Source: an uncultured Bacteroidales bacterium
GTDB taxonomy: Bacteria > Bacteroidota > Bacteroidia > Bacteroidales > P3
Direction of reading: 5' to 3'
Length of the DNA: 49,118 nucleotides
NCBI GenBank assembly: GCA_905234695.1
Contig: CAJOHZ010000010.1
Coordinates: 1 to 49,118 of the forward strand
Within the stretch, counting starts at the first letter, position 1. Every line of letters begins with the position of its first letter. Below are positions 16,229 through 24,592 of the stretch, one piece after another. Made by a program: the position numbers and the translations under genes. A model generated the notes under the pieces. That model had not been told where the DNA came from and ran no database searches. It saw nothing but the letters and a program-made list of their open reading frames with translations.

Positions 16229-17512
16229 ATGAATAGCAATTTGGTTCAAGAGCTCCGCTGGCGCGGCATGATTCACGACATCATGCCCGGCACGGAAGAA
16301 CAGCTCGCCAAGGAACGGACCACCGCTTATGTCGGTATAGACCCCACCGCCGACTCTCTCCATATCGGACACCTTGTGAGCATCATGCTCCTCAAACACC
16401 TGCAGATGGCAGGCCATAAACCCCTCGCCCTGGTGGGCGGCGCCACCGGCATGATTGGCGACCCCTCTTTCAAGGCCGCCGAGCGCAAGCTCCTCACCGT
16501 CGACGAGGTGCGCCACAATGTGGACTGCATCCGCCAGCAGCTGTCGAAGTTCCTCGATTTCGACAACCCCGACAACGGGGCGGAAATCGTCAACAATTAC
16601 GACTGGATGAAGGACTACCTCTTCCTCGACTTTATCCGCGATGTGGGCAAGCATATCACCGTCAACTACATGATGACCAAAGACTCGGTCAAGAAGCGTA
16701 TGGAGACGGGTATCTCGTTCACCGAGTTCAGCTACCAGCTGCTGCAGGGGTTCGACTTCCTCACCCTGTACCGTACTAAGGGCTGTCGCTTGCAGATGGG
16801 CGGCTCCGACCAGTGGGGCAATATCACCACCGGCACCGAGCTCATCCGGCGCATGGATGGCGGCGAGGCGTTTGCCCTGACCTGCCCCCTCATCACCAAG
16901 GCCGACGGCACCAAGTTCGGCAAGACCGAAGGCGGCAATGTGTGGCTTGACCCCGAGAAGACCTCGCCCTACAAGTTCTACCAGTTTTGGCTGAACTGCT
17001 CGGACGTGGACACCGCCCGCTATATCCGCATCTTCACCCTGCTGGGCAAGGAGGAAATCGAGGCGTTGGAACGCGCTCATGCCGAGTGCCCCGAGCAGCG
17101 CATCCTGCAGAAGGCCCTGGCCAAGGACATCACCTGTCGTGTACATAGCGAAGCCGACTATAACGCCGCCGTGTCGGCCTCCGAACTCCTTTTCGGAAAG
17201 GGGACGACGGAACAGCTCAACGCCCTTGACCGCGCCACGCTGCTCAGCGTCTTCGAAGGGGTGCCGACCTATACTGTGCCGCGCAGCGTCATCGAGGCAG
17301 GCATCAGCGTGATTGACCTGGCTGCCGCTGAGACATCGATGTTCGAGTCCAAAGGCGCCATCCGCCGCGAGCTGAAGCAGAACTCCATCTCGCTCAACAA
17401 GGCCAAAATCGGCGAGGACTACACCGTCACCGCCACCGACATCCTTCAGAGCGGCTGTCTGCTGCTGCAGAAAGGCAAGAAGAACTACTACCTTGTCACT
17501 ATAGAGGGATAG
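16229..17512 (+). CDS. tyrS: Tyrosyl-tRNA synthetase
   Basis: The 427-residue length is that of bacterial TyrS. The class I catalytic domain has HIGH at 45-48, the tyrosine/tRNA-recognition segment QLLQGFDF and GGSDQWGN, and KFGKT at 229-233 as the KMSKS-type loop, as in most bacterial TyrS. The C-terminal part ends in an S4-like RNA-binding domain ([16 protein letters not shown] region near 390-427). It charges tRNA-Tyr. It is alone on its transcript, between a terminator and a nested hairpin. Confidence 0.95.
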   Translation: MNSNLVQELRWRGMIHDIMPGTEEQLAKERTTAYVGIDPTADSLHIGHLVSIMLLKHLQMAGHKPLALVGGATGMIGDPSFKAAERKLLTVDEVRHNVDCIRQQLSKFLDFDNPDNGAEIVNNYDWMKDYLFLDFIRDVGKHITVNYMMTKDSVKKRMETGISFTEFSYQLLQGFDFLTLYRTKGCRLQMGGSDQWGNITTGTELIRRMDGGEAFALTCPLITKADGTKFGKTEGGNVWLDPEKTSPYKFYQFWLNCSDVDTARYIRIFTLLGKEEIEALERAHAECPEQRILQKALAKDITCRVHSEADYNAAVSASELLFGKGTTEQLNALDRATLLSVFEGVPTYTVPRSVIEAGISVIDLAAAETSMFESKGAIRRELKQNSISLNKAKIGEDYTVTATDILQSGCLLLQKGKKNYYLVTIEG

Positions 17513-17526
17513 TAAGAATAAACCGC

Positions 17527-17579
17527 ATAGAGGCGATAGGCAGGATAGAAAGTATTTCTATCACATCTATCGCCTCTAT
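17527..17579. terminator. Nested double hairpin between convergent tyrS and the PCMD-like gene
   Basis: Outer arms ATAGAGGCGATAG (17527-17539) and CTATCGCCTCTAT (17567-17579) are a perfect 13-bp match. Inside, GATAGAAA (17544-17551) and TTTCTATC (17555-17562) form a second 8-bp stem with a 3-base loop. T-runs are short on both strands. It probably acts as a bidirectional terminator for the two convergent transcripts. Confidence 0.65.
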
Positions 17580-17592
17580 CATTTTATCAGGT

Positions 17593-18552
17593 CTAATATT
17601 CCAGAAGGATATTGTCCACCCAGAGGGTGTTGCCCACGGTGCCTGAGAAGGCCTCCTGTGTGGATGCTGTGATAATCATCATCGCATGGGTGGGTTGTGT
17701 GTCGGCCTCCGCCCATCCCTCTTCGAGGATGGGGGTCATCTTCCCCTTGCTGTTGCGGGCATAGTAGGTCACCCCTTTGGGACCGAGACCCATGTAGGGT
17801 TGGTAGTCGGAACGGGTATGGATGTCGCCGTAGAGGACGGGGATGCGGTGTTGGAGCACCCATCCCTGCGTGCTTTCCGTGATATGGTATACAGCGGTGC
17901 CGACCCGCTGGGCGTGGATGCGTCCATCGGGGGTCTCCCACCGTTTCTGCAGGACGAAAAGGACCTCCTCGGCATCATCGCCCTTGCGGGTGCTGCGGCT
18001 CATGGGTTTGCAGGTGGTGATGGTGCCCTTGTTGGGCATGGCGGCGCGGTAGTCGAGCACCACCGCCGAGGGTCGGGAGGTGAAGGGGATGCCCCATGTC
18101 ATGAGCGAGTAGGGGCTGTCGATGCTGTTCAGTGGCTCGTTCTGATGGCCCCAGAAGAGGCATCCGCTGACGAGGACGCGCAAGTTGACCATCCCCGCGA
18201 CCTTGAGCTCATCGTAACGGGTCTCCAACTTGGCACAAGTGCCGCCGTCGTGGCTTCGGTCGGGGGTGACGCTGCAGCTGGCTTTGGTGACCCCCATCAC
18301 GCGGGCGTAGGCGTTGCTGTTGCTCCACGGGGTGTTGGCTTTGTAGGGGCGGTTTTCGGTGAGGGTGTCGCGCGGGCCGACGGCATAGATGCGCTTGGTG
18401 TGGCCGCCGATGATGGCGCTCTCCTTGATGTCGCGCACACACCAGCTCTCGAAGTCGCCGAAACGGACGGGCACGCGCCGTTGGGCGGCCCCGACGGCGG
18501 GCCACAGGGTCAGCAGTATCAGCAACGGGAGGGTGTGGCGTCGGCTTACCAT
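17593..18552 (-). CDS. Exported PCMD-like protein (putative carbohydrate metabolism domain)
   Basis: The 319-residue product has a signal peptide (about 1-22, VGAAQ). A beta-sandwich-like body ends in GNTLWVDNILLEY, the pattern that closes PCMD (PF13201-type) domains of Bacteroidales exported proteins. The function of this family is not known, and the name reflects early guesses. It starts inside the end of the 5-alpha-reductase gene (7-bp overlap), so it belongs to the same operon. Whether it has a role in substrate handling on the cell surface cannot be told from the sequence. Confidence 0.6.
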   Translation of the reverse strand: MVSRRHTLPLLILLTLWPAVGAAQRRVPVRFGDFESWCVRDIKESAIIGGHTKRIYAVGPRDTLTENRPYKANTPWSNSNAYARVMGVTKASCSVTPDRSHDGGTCAKLETRYDELKVAGMVNLRVLVSGCLFWGHQNEPLNSIDSPYSLMTWGIPFTSRPSAVVLDYRAAMPNKGTITTCKPMSRSTRKGDDAEEVLFVLQKRWETPDGRIHAQRVGTAVYHITESTQGWVLQHRIPVLYGDIHTRSDYQPYMGLGPKGVTYYARNSKGKMTPILEEGWAEADTQPTHAMMIITASTQEAFSGTVGNTLWVDNILLEY

Positions 18553-19301
18553 ATAAAGGGGAAGAATCGTTTACGGGGCTGGGCCTGCATCTGCTCCGGG
18601 AATTCCTGCAGATAGCGGTCGTGGATGCGGGCGGCGCGGGGAGCCAGGTTGGCGAAGGTCCAGAGGGCGAACATCAGGCCTGTGGGCGACCATGTGAGCA
18701 AGGCGAAGCCGCACCACTCCACGAATTCGCCGAAGTAGTTGGCGCTGTTGACATATTTATACAGCCCTTTTTCGGGCAGGTAGTGGCGTGTGTCGCCAGG
18801 TTGGCGCAGGTGGCGGATGATGGAGTCGGACTGCCGGTTGATGAACATGCCCGTCAGGAACACGGCGGTGCCGAGGAGGAATTGCGGCGAGGTGAGCCAG
18901 CTGTCGGTATAGGCCGCCAGATTCCACCGGAAAAGGTAGAAGCCTTGCAACAGGGCATTGCCGCTGTTGAAGAAGGCCCCCATGAGGATGATGGCCAGCG
19001 GCATCTGGTTGCGCCCCCGCAGGAGGAAGGGGAACACAAAGGAGCGGTGGAAATAGTGCAACTCGAACAGGAGCAGGAACAGCAGCGGGACCAACTGCCC
19101 GTGGGTGTCGCTGGAGAGGTACATCCAGAGCATAACCAGGAAGGCTGGAGCCTCCATCAGCACCCAGCCGAGGCGGTTGTCCACCGAAGGTCCCCATTTC
19201 TGGGTGTAGAACTTGCCGTAGCCGGCATCGACGAAGAAGAGGGCGATGAATACTACCAGCGCGATGGCGGCAAGCAGGATGTAAAGCGTGAGGTGTGACA
19301 T
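18546..19301 (-). CDS. 3-oxo-5-alpha-steroid 4-dehydrogenase (steroid 5-alpha-reductase) homologue
   Basis: This 251-residue integral membrane protein has six to seven helices and the length of eukaryotic SRD5A enzymes (254-259). Family blocks are clear: WVLMEAPAF with E50 where SRD5A2 has catalytic Glu57; HYFHRSFVFPFLLRG with Y83 where SRD5A2 has Tyr91; LTGMFINRQSD; RHLRQPGDT; YVNSANYFGEFVEWCGFAL; and the end FFPFIW. These are the NADPH- and steroid-contacting segments of the family. Expected activity is saturation of a 3-oxo-delta4 steroid to the 5-alpha product. The exact substrate is not known. It lies between an SDR gene (9-bp gap) and the PCMD-like gene. Confidence 0.88.
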   Translation of the reverse strand: MSHLTLYILLAAIALVVFIALFFVDAGYGKFYTQKWGPSVDNRLGWVLMEAPAFLVMLWMYLSSDTHGQLVPLLFLLLFELHYFHRSFVFPFLLRGRNQMPLAIILMGAFFNSGNALLQGFYLFRWNLAAYTDSWLTSPQFLLGTAVFLTGMFINRQSDSIIRHLRQPGDTRHYLPEKGLYKYVNSANYFGEFVEWCGFALLTWSPTGLMFALWTFANLAPRAARIHDRYLQEFPEQMQAQPRKRFFPFIW

Positions 19302-19310
19302 GGCGGGCGG

Positions 19311-20096
19311 TTATTGCATGAAGGGGGGATAAAGGTCTTTCAGGTGGAGTTCGGTCTCGTCCCACAGCCAACGGGCCAGTTCGGGCTGTTGCCAGCGGCG
19401 GGGGATGTCGCGGTGTCGTCCGCCGCGGAACAGTTGTCCGTCGCAGTCGGCGGTGAGGGCGTTGACGGCCGGGTGTGCCCCCTGCTCGGGATTCTTGCAG
19501 AAGGGACGGAACAGCAGGTCGGTCAGCGGGTCGTACCAGCGGTTCAGGTGGAGTATACGGCTGTTGACGACTCCGGGGTCGGTGACATTGACGTGCAGGC
19601 GGTCGCCATAGCGGCGGTGGAGTTCCTCGGCAAAGAGCATCACCGCCATCTTGCTGTCGGCATAGGTGCCCAGTTGGCGGTAGGTGCGGAGGTCGGTGTC
19701 GAAGAGGGTACGGTCGAGGTGGGCGATATTGCAGGTGAGCGACACGGTACAGACCACATGTGCGCCGGGATTCATGAGCGGGAGCAGTCGGCGGGTGAGG
19801 GCGTAGGTGCCCAGATAGTTGGTGGCCAGTACCTGTTCAAACCCTTCGGTAGTGAGGCCGAAGTGCCGTTGCATGGTGCCGGCGTTGTTGAGCAGACCGT
19901 CCAGATGCACTTCTTCCTTTACAAGCCGTTTCACAAAGGCGTTGATGGAGTCGGCCGAACTGATGTCGAGCGGCCATAGGTCGTCGTTTTTGGGATGGCG
20001 AGCGGTGCCGATGACGCGGTAGCCCCGCTCTCGGAGGAGGCGCATGGCGGCCCCTCCGATGGCGCCGGAAGCGCCGGTTATGAGAATCGTTTCCAT
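19311..20096 (-). CDS. Short-chain dehydrogenase/reductase, retinol-dehydrogenase-like
   Basis: A 261-residue SDR is read from the ATG at 20096; the upstream part of the open frame overlaps the previous gene and is not protein-like. Cofactor motif TGASGAIG is at 7-14, NNAG at 70-73, active-site Asn93, Ser119, and YxxxK as Y145-A-D-S-K149. The longer segment between Ser and Tyr and the later VVNSRILHLNRWYDP part resemble retinol or steroid dehydrogenases of the RDH group. It could act as a hydroxysteroid dehydrogenase in this operon. Its start overlaps the preceding SDR gene by 19 bp. Confidence 0.82.
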   Translation of the reverse strand: METILITGASGAIGGAAMRLLRERGYRVIGTARHPKNDDLWPLDISSADSINAFVKRLVKEEVHLDGLLNNAGTMQRHFGLTTEGFEQVLATNYLGTYALTRRLLPLMNPGAHVVCTVSLTCNIAHLDRTLFDTDLRTYRQLGTYADSKMAVMLFAEELHRRYGDRLHVNVTDPGVVNSRILHLNRWYDPLTDLLFRPFCKNPEQGAHPAVNALTADCDGQLFRGGRHRDIPRRWQQPELARWLWDETELHLKDLYPPFMQ

Positions 20097-20863
20097 ATTT
20101 TCAGTTCGAGCCAATTGGGCAGCAACTTGATGAGGGGCGGCAGATAGTAGTTCATGGTCCCGGGTTTGACGTAATGGCGCTTGTGGAACATGCCTCGCAG
20201 GGCGCGCCGCACCAACCATCGGGGGGTGCGGATGAGACCTATCTTGATGCAGAAGGCCATGGTACGTGGGTCGAGGTTGTAGAGCGGTGTGGCAATGGCC
20301 CCCGGGATGACCGTGGTGACCCCCACACCGTAGGGACGCATCTCGAAGTACAGCGACTTGGAGAAATTTTTCAGATAGGCTTTGGTGGCGTTGTAGAGGG
20401 TGATGCCTGGAGTGGGCAGTTTGGCCGCCAGGGAAGAGACGTTCAGGATGTAGCCATAGCCCCGCTGTTTCATCTCTTCGCCGAAGAGCAGACAGAGCCG
20501 TGTGGGGGTCAGCATGTGCAGCTTCATGATGAGTTCCGCCTTGGGTCGGTATTCGGGCGTGAGCTCGTGGAAAAAGAACATGCCGGCGTTGTTGACGAGG
20601 ATGTCGATTTGCAGCCCTTGTTCGTGGCACCAGTCAAAGAGCTCCTGGGCGGCGTGGTCGTCGGCGAGGTCTTGGTAATGCCCCATGACGGGGACTCCGT
20701 ACTCTTCGGTGAGTTGGGCGGGCAGGCTTTCCAGCAGCTCCCGCTGGTTGGAGACCATCAGCACGCGACAGCCCCGCTGCGCCAGTTGGCGGCAGTATTC
20801 GAGGCCCATGCCCGAGGAGCCTCCGGTGACAAGGGCGGTCAATGGCGCATTAGTGGGCTGCAT
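20078..20863 (-). CDS. Short-chain dehydrogenase/reductase, hydroxysteroid-dehydrogenase-like
   Basis: A 261-residue classical SDR is read from the ATG at 20863 (MQPTNAPLTALVTGG). TGGSSGMG is at 13-20, NNAG at 91-94, catalytic Ser143/Ser144, and Y157-N-A-T-K161. The C-terminal part carries a long hydrophobic/basic segment (RTPRWLVRRALRGMFH) as in membrane-associated 17-beta-HSD or ketoacyl reductases. It overlaps the OYE gene by 14 bp and the next SDR by 19 bp, so production is probably coupled. A 3-hydroxysteroid dehydrogenase role is an inference from the operon, not from the sequence alone. Confidence 0.82.
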   Translation of the reverse strand: MQPTNAPLTALVTGGSSGMGLEYCRQLAQRGCRVLMVSNQRELLESLPAQLTEEYGVPVMGHYQDLADDHAAQELFDWCHEQGLQIDILVNNAGMFFFHELTPEYRPKAELIMKLHMLTPTRLCLLFGEEMKQRGYGYILNVSSLAAKLPTPGITLYNATKAYLKNFSKSLYFEMRPYGVGVTTVIPGAIATPLYNLDPRTMAFCIKIGLIRTPRWLVRRALRGMFHKRHYVKPGTMNYYLPPLIKLLPNWLELKIWKRFS

Positions 20864-22079
20864 GTTCAAGGTGGTTAATCTCCTTCTGCAGGTTGGCGGG
20901 CAGGCGGTCAACGCAGGTGTGGCAGCGCATTTCGAGGGTGTACATGCGGCCGATGCAGTAGTTGGAATGGCCGCACTCGCTGCGGGTGCATTCGCCCCGT
21001 TGGAGTTTGTTGACGAAGTCGGTGTCGCGAATGAGGGCGCGGGCCATCTGGAAGGCCACGAAGCCGCTGTCGAGGACCTCTTCCATACGGCGGAGGTCGG
21101 TCATGCCGCCGACATAGATGAGCGGCATGTCAAGGGCGGCACGGAACCGTTTGGCCCGTTCCAGGAAATAGGCGTCGGTGTAGGGTACGGTGGGGATGAC
21201 CACCCGTCCGAAGCAACGCAAGCCCAGTTTGAGCCACCAGAATTTCTTGGTGTCCATATAGTGTGCCATGGTTTTGAGGGGCATGGCACCGTGCATCACC
21301 ACCATGGGGGCGCGGCTGACGAATCCAGCCGTCAGCACGAGGGCATGGACGCCAAGGCGTTGCAGCTCCTTGGCTACCTCGATACATTCCGCCTCCTGCA
21401 TGCCGCCGCGGAAGCCGTCGTACATGTTGACCTTGACCACCACGGCGAGGTCGTCGGCAGCCACCTCCATCACACGGCGGATGACGTGTTGCATGAACCG
21501 CATGCGGTTCTGCAGGCTTCCGCCCCATTGGTCGTGGCGGTGGTTGGTATAGGGCGAGAGGAATTGGCTGATGAGGTAGCCATGGCCGGCATGAATCTCC
21601 ACACAGTCGAATCCCGCTTCACGGGCCAGCTGGACGGCTTGTCCGAAGTCGTCGACCAACTGCAGGATTTCCTCCTCGCGGAGGCCGCGGACGAACGTGG
21701 GGGAGTAGAGGTTGAAACCGCTGCTGGCACCAACGGGCTTTTGTCCGCAGGTGGCGCGATGGGTCATATTGCCGCAATGGCCCAGTTGGATGGAGGCTTT
21801 GGCCCCCTCGGCATGGATGGCGTCGGTGAGCCGTTTGAGGTCGGGGACAATTTCCGGCCGCATCCAGAGTTGGCCGTCGAAACTGAGGCCGCTACGCGAC
21901 ACCGCGGCATAGGCCACGGTGGTCATGCCGATGCCGCCACGGGCCACGGCGGTGTGGTAGTCGAACAGCATTTGGCTGGGACGGTTTCCGGGACACATGT
22001 TCTCGAAGGCGGCGGAACGGATGGTGCGGTTGCGGAGAGTGATGGGACCGATTTGGCAGGGGGTGAATACGGAATTCAT
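20850..22079 (-). CDS. Old Yellow Enzyme-family NADH:flavin oxidoreductase with C-terminal Cys cluster
   Basis: This 409-residue FMN TIM barrel carries the OYE landmarks Q98LGHCG, EIHAGHGYLISQFLSP (161-176), HDQWGGSLQNR and the late phosphate-binding loop IYVGGM. After the barrel are cysteines at 364, 369, 375, 386 and 389 (CTRSECGHSNYC and CHTC), suggesting a metal or Fe-S site. This is reminiscent of 2,4-dienoyl-CoA reductase and BaiCD/BaiH enzymes, but the FAD/NAD domain of those larger proteins is absent. OYE-type enzymes of this sort include bacterial steroid 5-beta-reductases. It leads the enzyme part of the operon, 19 bp after the barrel gene. Confidence 0.85.
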   Translation of the reverse strand: MNSVFTPCQIGPITLRNRTIRSAAFENMCPGNRPSQMLFDYHTAVARGGIGMTTVAYAAVSRSGLSFDGQLWMRPEIVPDLKRLTDAIHAEGAKASIQLGHCGNMTHRATCGQKPVGASSGFNLYSPTFVRGLREEEILQLVDDFGQAVQLAREAGFDCVEIHAGHGYLISQFLSPYTNHRHDQWGGSLQNRMRFMQHVIRRVMEVAADDLAVVVKVNMYDGFRGGMQEAECIEVAKELQRLGVHALVLTAGFVSRAPMVVMHGAMPLKTMAHYMDTKKFWWLKLGLRCFGRVVIPTVPYTDAYFLERAKRFRAALDMPLIYVGGMTDLRRMEEVLDSGFVAFQMARALIRDTDFVNKLQRGECTRSECGHSNYCIGRMYTLEMRCHTCVDRLPANLQKEINHLEHAAH

Positions 22080-22098
22080 AATTGCGAAAGGGTGGGGT

Positions 22099-23544
22099 TT
22101 AGAAGAGGTAACCGACGGTGAAATAGAGGTTCATCAGGTTGTTGTTGTCCTGCTCCTTGAGCGGCATGGCCCAGTCGCAACTGACCACGAAGTAGTTGCT
22201 CACGGTTACACGGGCACCGCAGCCAACCGAGAAGTGAGGCACGTATTGGTTGGTGCTGTTGGAGAAGTAGTCGGCGGTGGCGGGGTTCTCGTCAAAGCCT
22301 TGGAGGTCGCAGGGCTGGAGGAGCATGACCTCGTCGAGGAAGGGATTGAGGGAGAGCACCAGCTGTTCCTTGCCGACTTTGAACTGTAGCAGATTGGCGC
22401 GCAGTTCGATACTGGCGTAGTCGAATCCTTTGCCCAGCAGGCGGTTGCGCAACATTCCGCGGGGCAGGTTCTCGCCACCTACGCCTTCGTACATGTCACG
22501 TTGCGAAAGAAGTTGGTTGATGGTGCCGTTGAGGTAGAAGGGCGAGTCGCCGACGATATTGATTTGTCCGCCTACCATATAGGCCAACGTCACGACATCC
22601 TCCCAGAGGGTGACGTGGTGTTTCCAATTGAAATTCACTTTGAGGTTGGTGTAGCCCGAGAGGTCGCCGAAGCCGAAGGTACCGGTGAGGATGAGGTCGC
22701 CGTAAAATCCCCGGTGGGGGTTGATGGCGCGGTCGCGGCTGTCGATGCTGGCACCGGCATGGATGTAGGGATGCCATCCGCCGTTTGCCTCGGCGGGGGT
22801 GATGAGGCCCCAGTTGACATACTGGTCATAGAGGGTGATGGTGTCGGGCAGTTGGTCCATCGGGGCCTTGCCGCGGTTGTAGCGTTCGATGTCGACATGC
22901 CCCACGGAATAGTACTGCAGACCGAGGCCGGCGTGCCAGAAGAGGCCGAGGCTGTCCTTGATGATGCCGCGGATGTCGGCTGCTGCCCGCAGGTAGTTGC
23001 GCTTCATGCGGTAGAAGGTGCTGCTGATATAGTCGGGGTTGTCGTGGATGTAGTAGTTCTCGTTGTAGAAGGGCTGGATGAGGTAGTAGTCATAATTGGA
23101 GGCGTAGCCGTTGAAACCGTAGAAGTCGTACAAGGCATCGGGCTGGAAAGTGATGTCGGCGTCGAACTTGAAATTCTCAATCAGCTTCTTGCTGTCGTAG
23201 TAGGCACGGAGCGTACCGGCCCTGCGGGTGCTATAGCTGAGTTCGCCATAGATGAGTTGGTCGTAGTTGGGGAAATTGCCGGCGTTGCCGAAGTCGAACA
23301 GGCTTCCGGCCACCTTGCCGGTGAAGCCCAACTGCTCGCTATAGGTGAGGAAGGGCATCATGCACCAGTGCAGGCCGTGTTTCTGTGTGGCGCGGACGGC
23401 CTCTTGTATCGTCACGCCGTCGATGGAGGTGAACACCTCGCTGACTTCGTCTTCGTGGTCCATGGCGATGGCGGTCTCCTGTGCCAGGAGGGGAAGCGGC
23501 AGCAGCGCCGTGAGTATGAGCAGAAATTTGTGTTTCATTATCAT
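22099..23544 (-). CDS. Omp85-like outer-membrane beta-barrel protein without POTRA domains
   Basis: A product of about 481 residues is read from the ATG at 23544 (23538 is also possible). It has a signal peptide (KHKFLLILTALLPLPLLAQ) and alternating aromatic beta-strands, and it ends in Phe as outer-membrane barrels do (LYFTVGYLF). INPHRGFYGDL and GGENLPRGMLRNRLLGKGFDYASIELR resemble the barrel strands and lid loop of BamA/TamA proteins. No POTRA repeats precede the barrel. It is the first gene of the OYE/SDR/SRD5A operon (19-bp spacing). A transport role for a lipid or sterol is possible but unproven. Confidence 0.7.
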   Translation of the reverse strand: MIMKHKFLLILTALLPLPLLAQETAIAMDHEDEVSEVFTSIDGVTIQEAVRATQKHGLHWCMMPFLTYSEQLGFTGKVAGSLFDFGNAGNFPNYDQLIYGELSYSTRRAGTLRAYYDSKKLIENFKFDADITFQPDALYDFYGFNGYASNYDYYLIQPFYNENYYIHDNPDYISSTFYRMKRNYLRAAADIRGIIKDSLGLFWHAGLGLQYYSVGHVDIERYNRGKAPMDQLPDTITLYDQYVNWGLITPAEANGGWHPYIHAGASIDSRDRAINPHRGFYGDLILTGTFGFGDLSGYTNLKVNFNWKHHVTLWEDVVTLAYMVGGQINIVGDSPFYLNGTINQLLSQRDMYEGVGGENLPRGMLRNRLLGKGFDYASIELRANLLQFKVGKEQLVLSLNPFLDEVMLLQPCDLQGFDENPATADYFSNSTNQYVPHFSVGCGARVTVSNYFVVSCDWAMPLKEQDNNNLMNLYFTVGYLF

Positions 23545-23567
23545 AGGGTAGTTTTTGTGCGTGAAGG

Positions 23568-24482
23568 TTATTTTGTTGGCCAAGACCAACAGGGGATGCA
23601 TACGTTGGCTTCCAGTTGCTCTTCCAGTTCGTCGTCCAACTCGTGGAAGAAGTCGAGGTTGGTGGCCTCCTCAATCAGGTCCACAGGCAGCGCCCAGGCT
23701 TGCAGGTTGCCTTTCTTGTTCTCGTGAGGCACCAGGAAACCGATGGCTTGGTGGCGGCGTTTGTCGAGGACGACCTTGTAGAAGTAGTTGGGGACGCTGA
23801 TATGGTTCTCCTGCCCGATGGAGGCCATGGGGGTGCCGTCGGTGAGGGGAATGCAGCGGGTCAGAGTGTCGCATTGGCCAGAGGCATCGTGGCGGATGAG
23901 GGAGGTGCAATGGGTCAGCTTGTCGCAATGCAGCAGCGGTCCTGTGACCACGTAAAGGCTGTCGTATTCGATGGCCCAGTCTCGCACCAACTCCTCCAGC
24001 CGTTTCCAAAGACCGGCGTTGAAGGCGTGTAACTGGGGCGACATGTTGCTCATATAGAAACATTCGTCTTGCACCTGAGCGTCCCACCGCATATCGGCAT
24101 TGGGGGCCAGGTGCCCTTTGTCGTAGCCGCTGTGGGTGTAGTCCTTCGGGGTGGCACTGCCCGTGCGCACCGCGGGGTCGGCCTTGAAACTGTCCTTGCG
24201 GGGCCGCTCTGCGAGGGCGTGGCTGCGGGTGAGTAGGTAACTCACCCACGAGGGCTGCTCGTGCGGTTCGCAGTAGGAGAGGGCATAGGCGGTGTGACGC
24301 ACTGTCTGTTGGCCTTTTACGGGCGCAGGGTCAAGTGTTTTTTGCGCCACGACGTTCATGGCACAGAATAAAAACGGCAGCAGGAGGAAAATAAACCTCT
24401 TGTGGAGCCCCTTCTCCGTCGATTTTTGGGGAAATGACGGGAAATCCTTTTTGTCTGTATGCCATGAGTGTTGCGACATCAT
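23568..24482 (-). CDS. Exported DNA/RNA non-specific endonuclease (NUC1 family)
   Basis: A 304-residue product is read from the ATG at 24482, with a late signal segment (HKRFIFLLLPFLFCAMNVVAQ). The beta-beta-alpha-metal nuclease core shows YDKGHLAPNADM (usual D-R-G-H, here D-K-G-H with the catalytic His kept), YMSNMSPQLHAFNAGLWKRLEE with the metal-binding Asn, and YVVTGPLL. It probably degrades extracellular or periplasmic nucleic acids. It is divergent from the MFS gene, with overlapping promoters. Its stop lies 23 bp before the barrel gene start, so transcription may run into the steroid-type operon. Confidence 0.85.
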   Translation of the reverse strand: MMSQHSWHTDKKDFPSFPQKSTEKGLHKRFIFLLLPFLFCAMNVVAQKTLDPAPVKGQQTVRHTAYALSYCEPHEQPSWVSYLLTRSHALAERPRKDSFKADPAVRTGSATPKDYTHSGYDKGHLAPNADMRWDAQVQDECFYMSNMSPQLHAFNAGLWKRLEELVRDWAIEYDSLYVVTGPLLHCDKLTHCTSLIRHDASGQCDTLTRCIPLTDGTPMASIGQENHISVPNYFYKVVLDKRRHQAIGFLVPHENKKGNLQAWALPVDLIEEATNLDFFHELDDELEEQLEANVCIPCWSWPTK

Positions 24483-24520
24483 GCAGTTTACGGCGGGAAT
24501 GATTTTTCGTTTTAATCTTG

Positions 24521-24528
24521 CAAAAATA
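24521..24528 (-). promoter_or_regulatory. Promoter -7 (TATTTTTG) for the nuclease gene
   Basis: The minus strand reads TTTG (24553-24550), 21 bases, then TATTTTTG. This matches the Bacteroidetes TTTG-N19/21-TAnnTTTG promoter and lies 39 bp upstream of the nuclease ATG. Confidence 0.7.
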
Positions 24529-24541
24529 CGAATTTTTTTTG

Positions 24542-24549
24542 TACTTTTG
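24542..24549 (+). promoter_or_regulatory. Promoter -7 (TACTTTTG) for the MFS gene
   Basis: TACTTTTG matches TAnnTTTG and is preceded by CTTG at 24517-24520 with a 21-base spacer. It lies 44 bp upstream of the ATG at 24593. Its spacer contains the -7 box of the divergent nuclease promoter. Confidence 0.65.
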
Positions 24550-24592
24550 CAAATCCAAATCGCGAAAAATAAACAAACAAATACAAACAACT

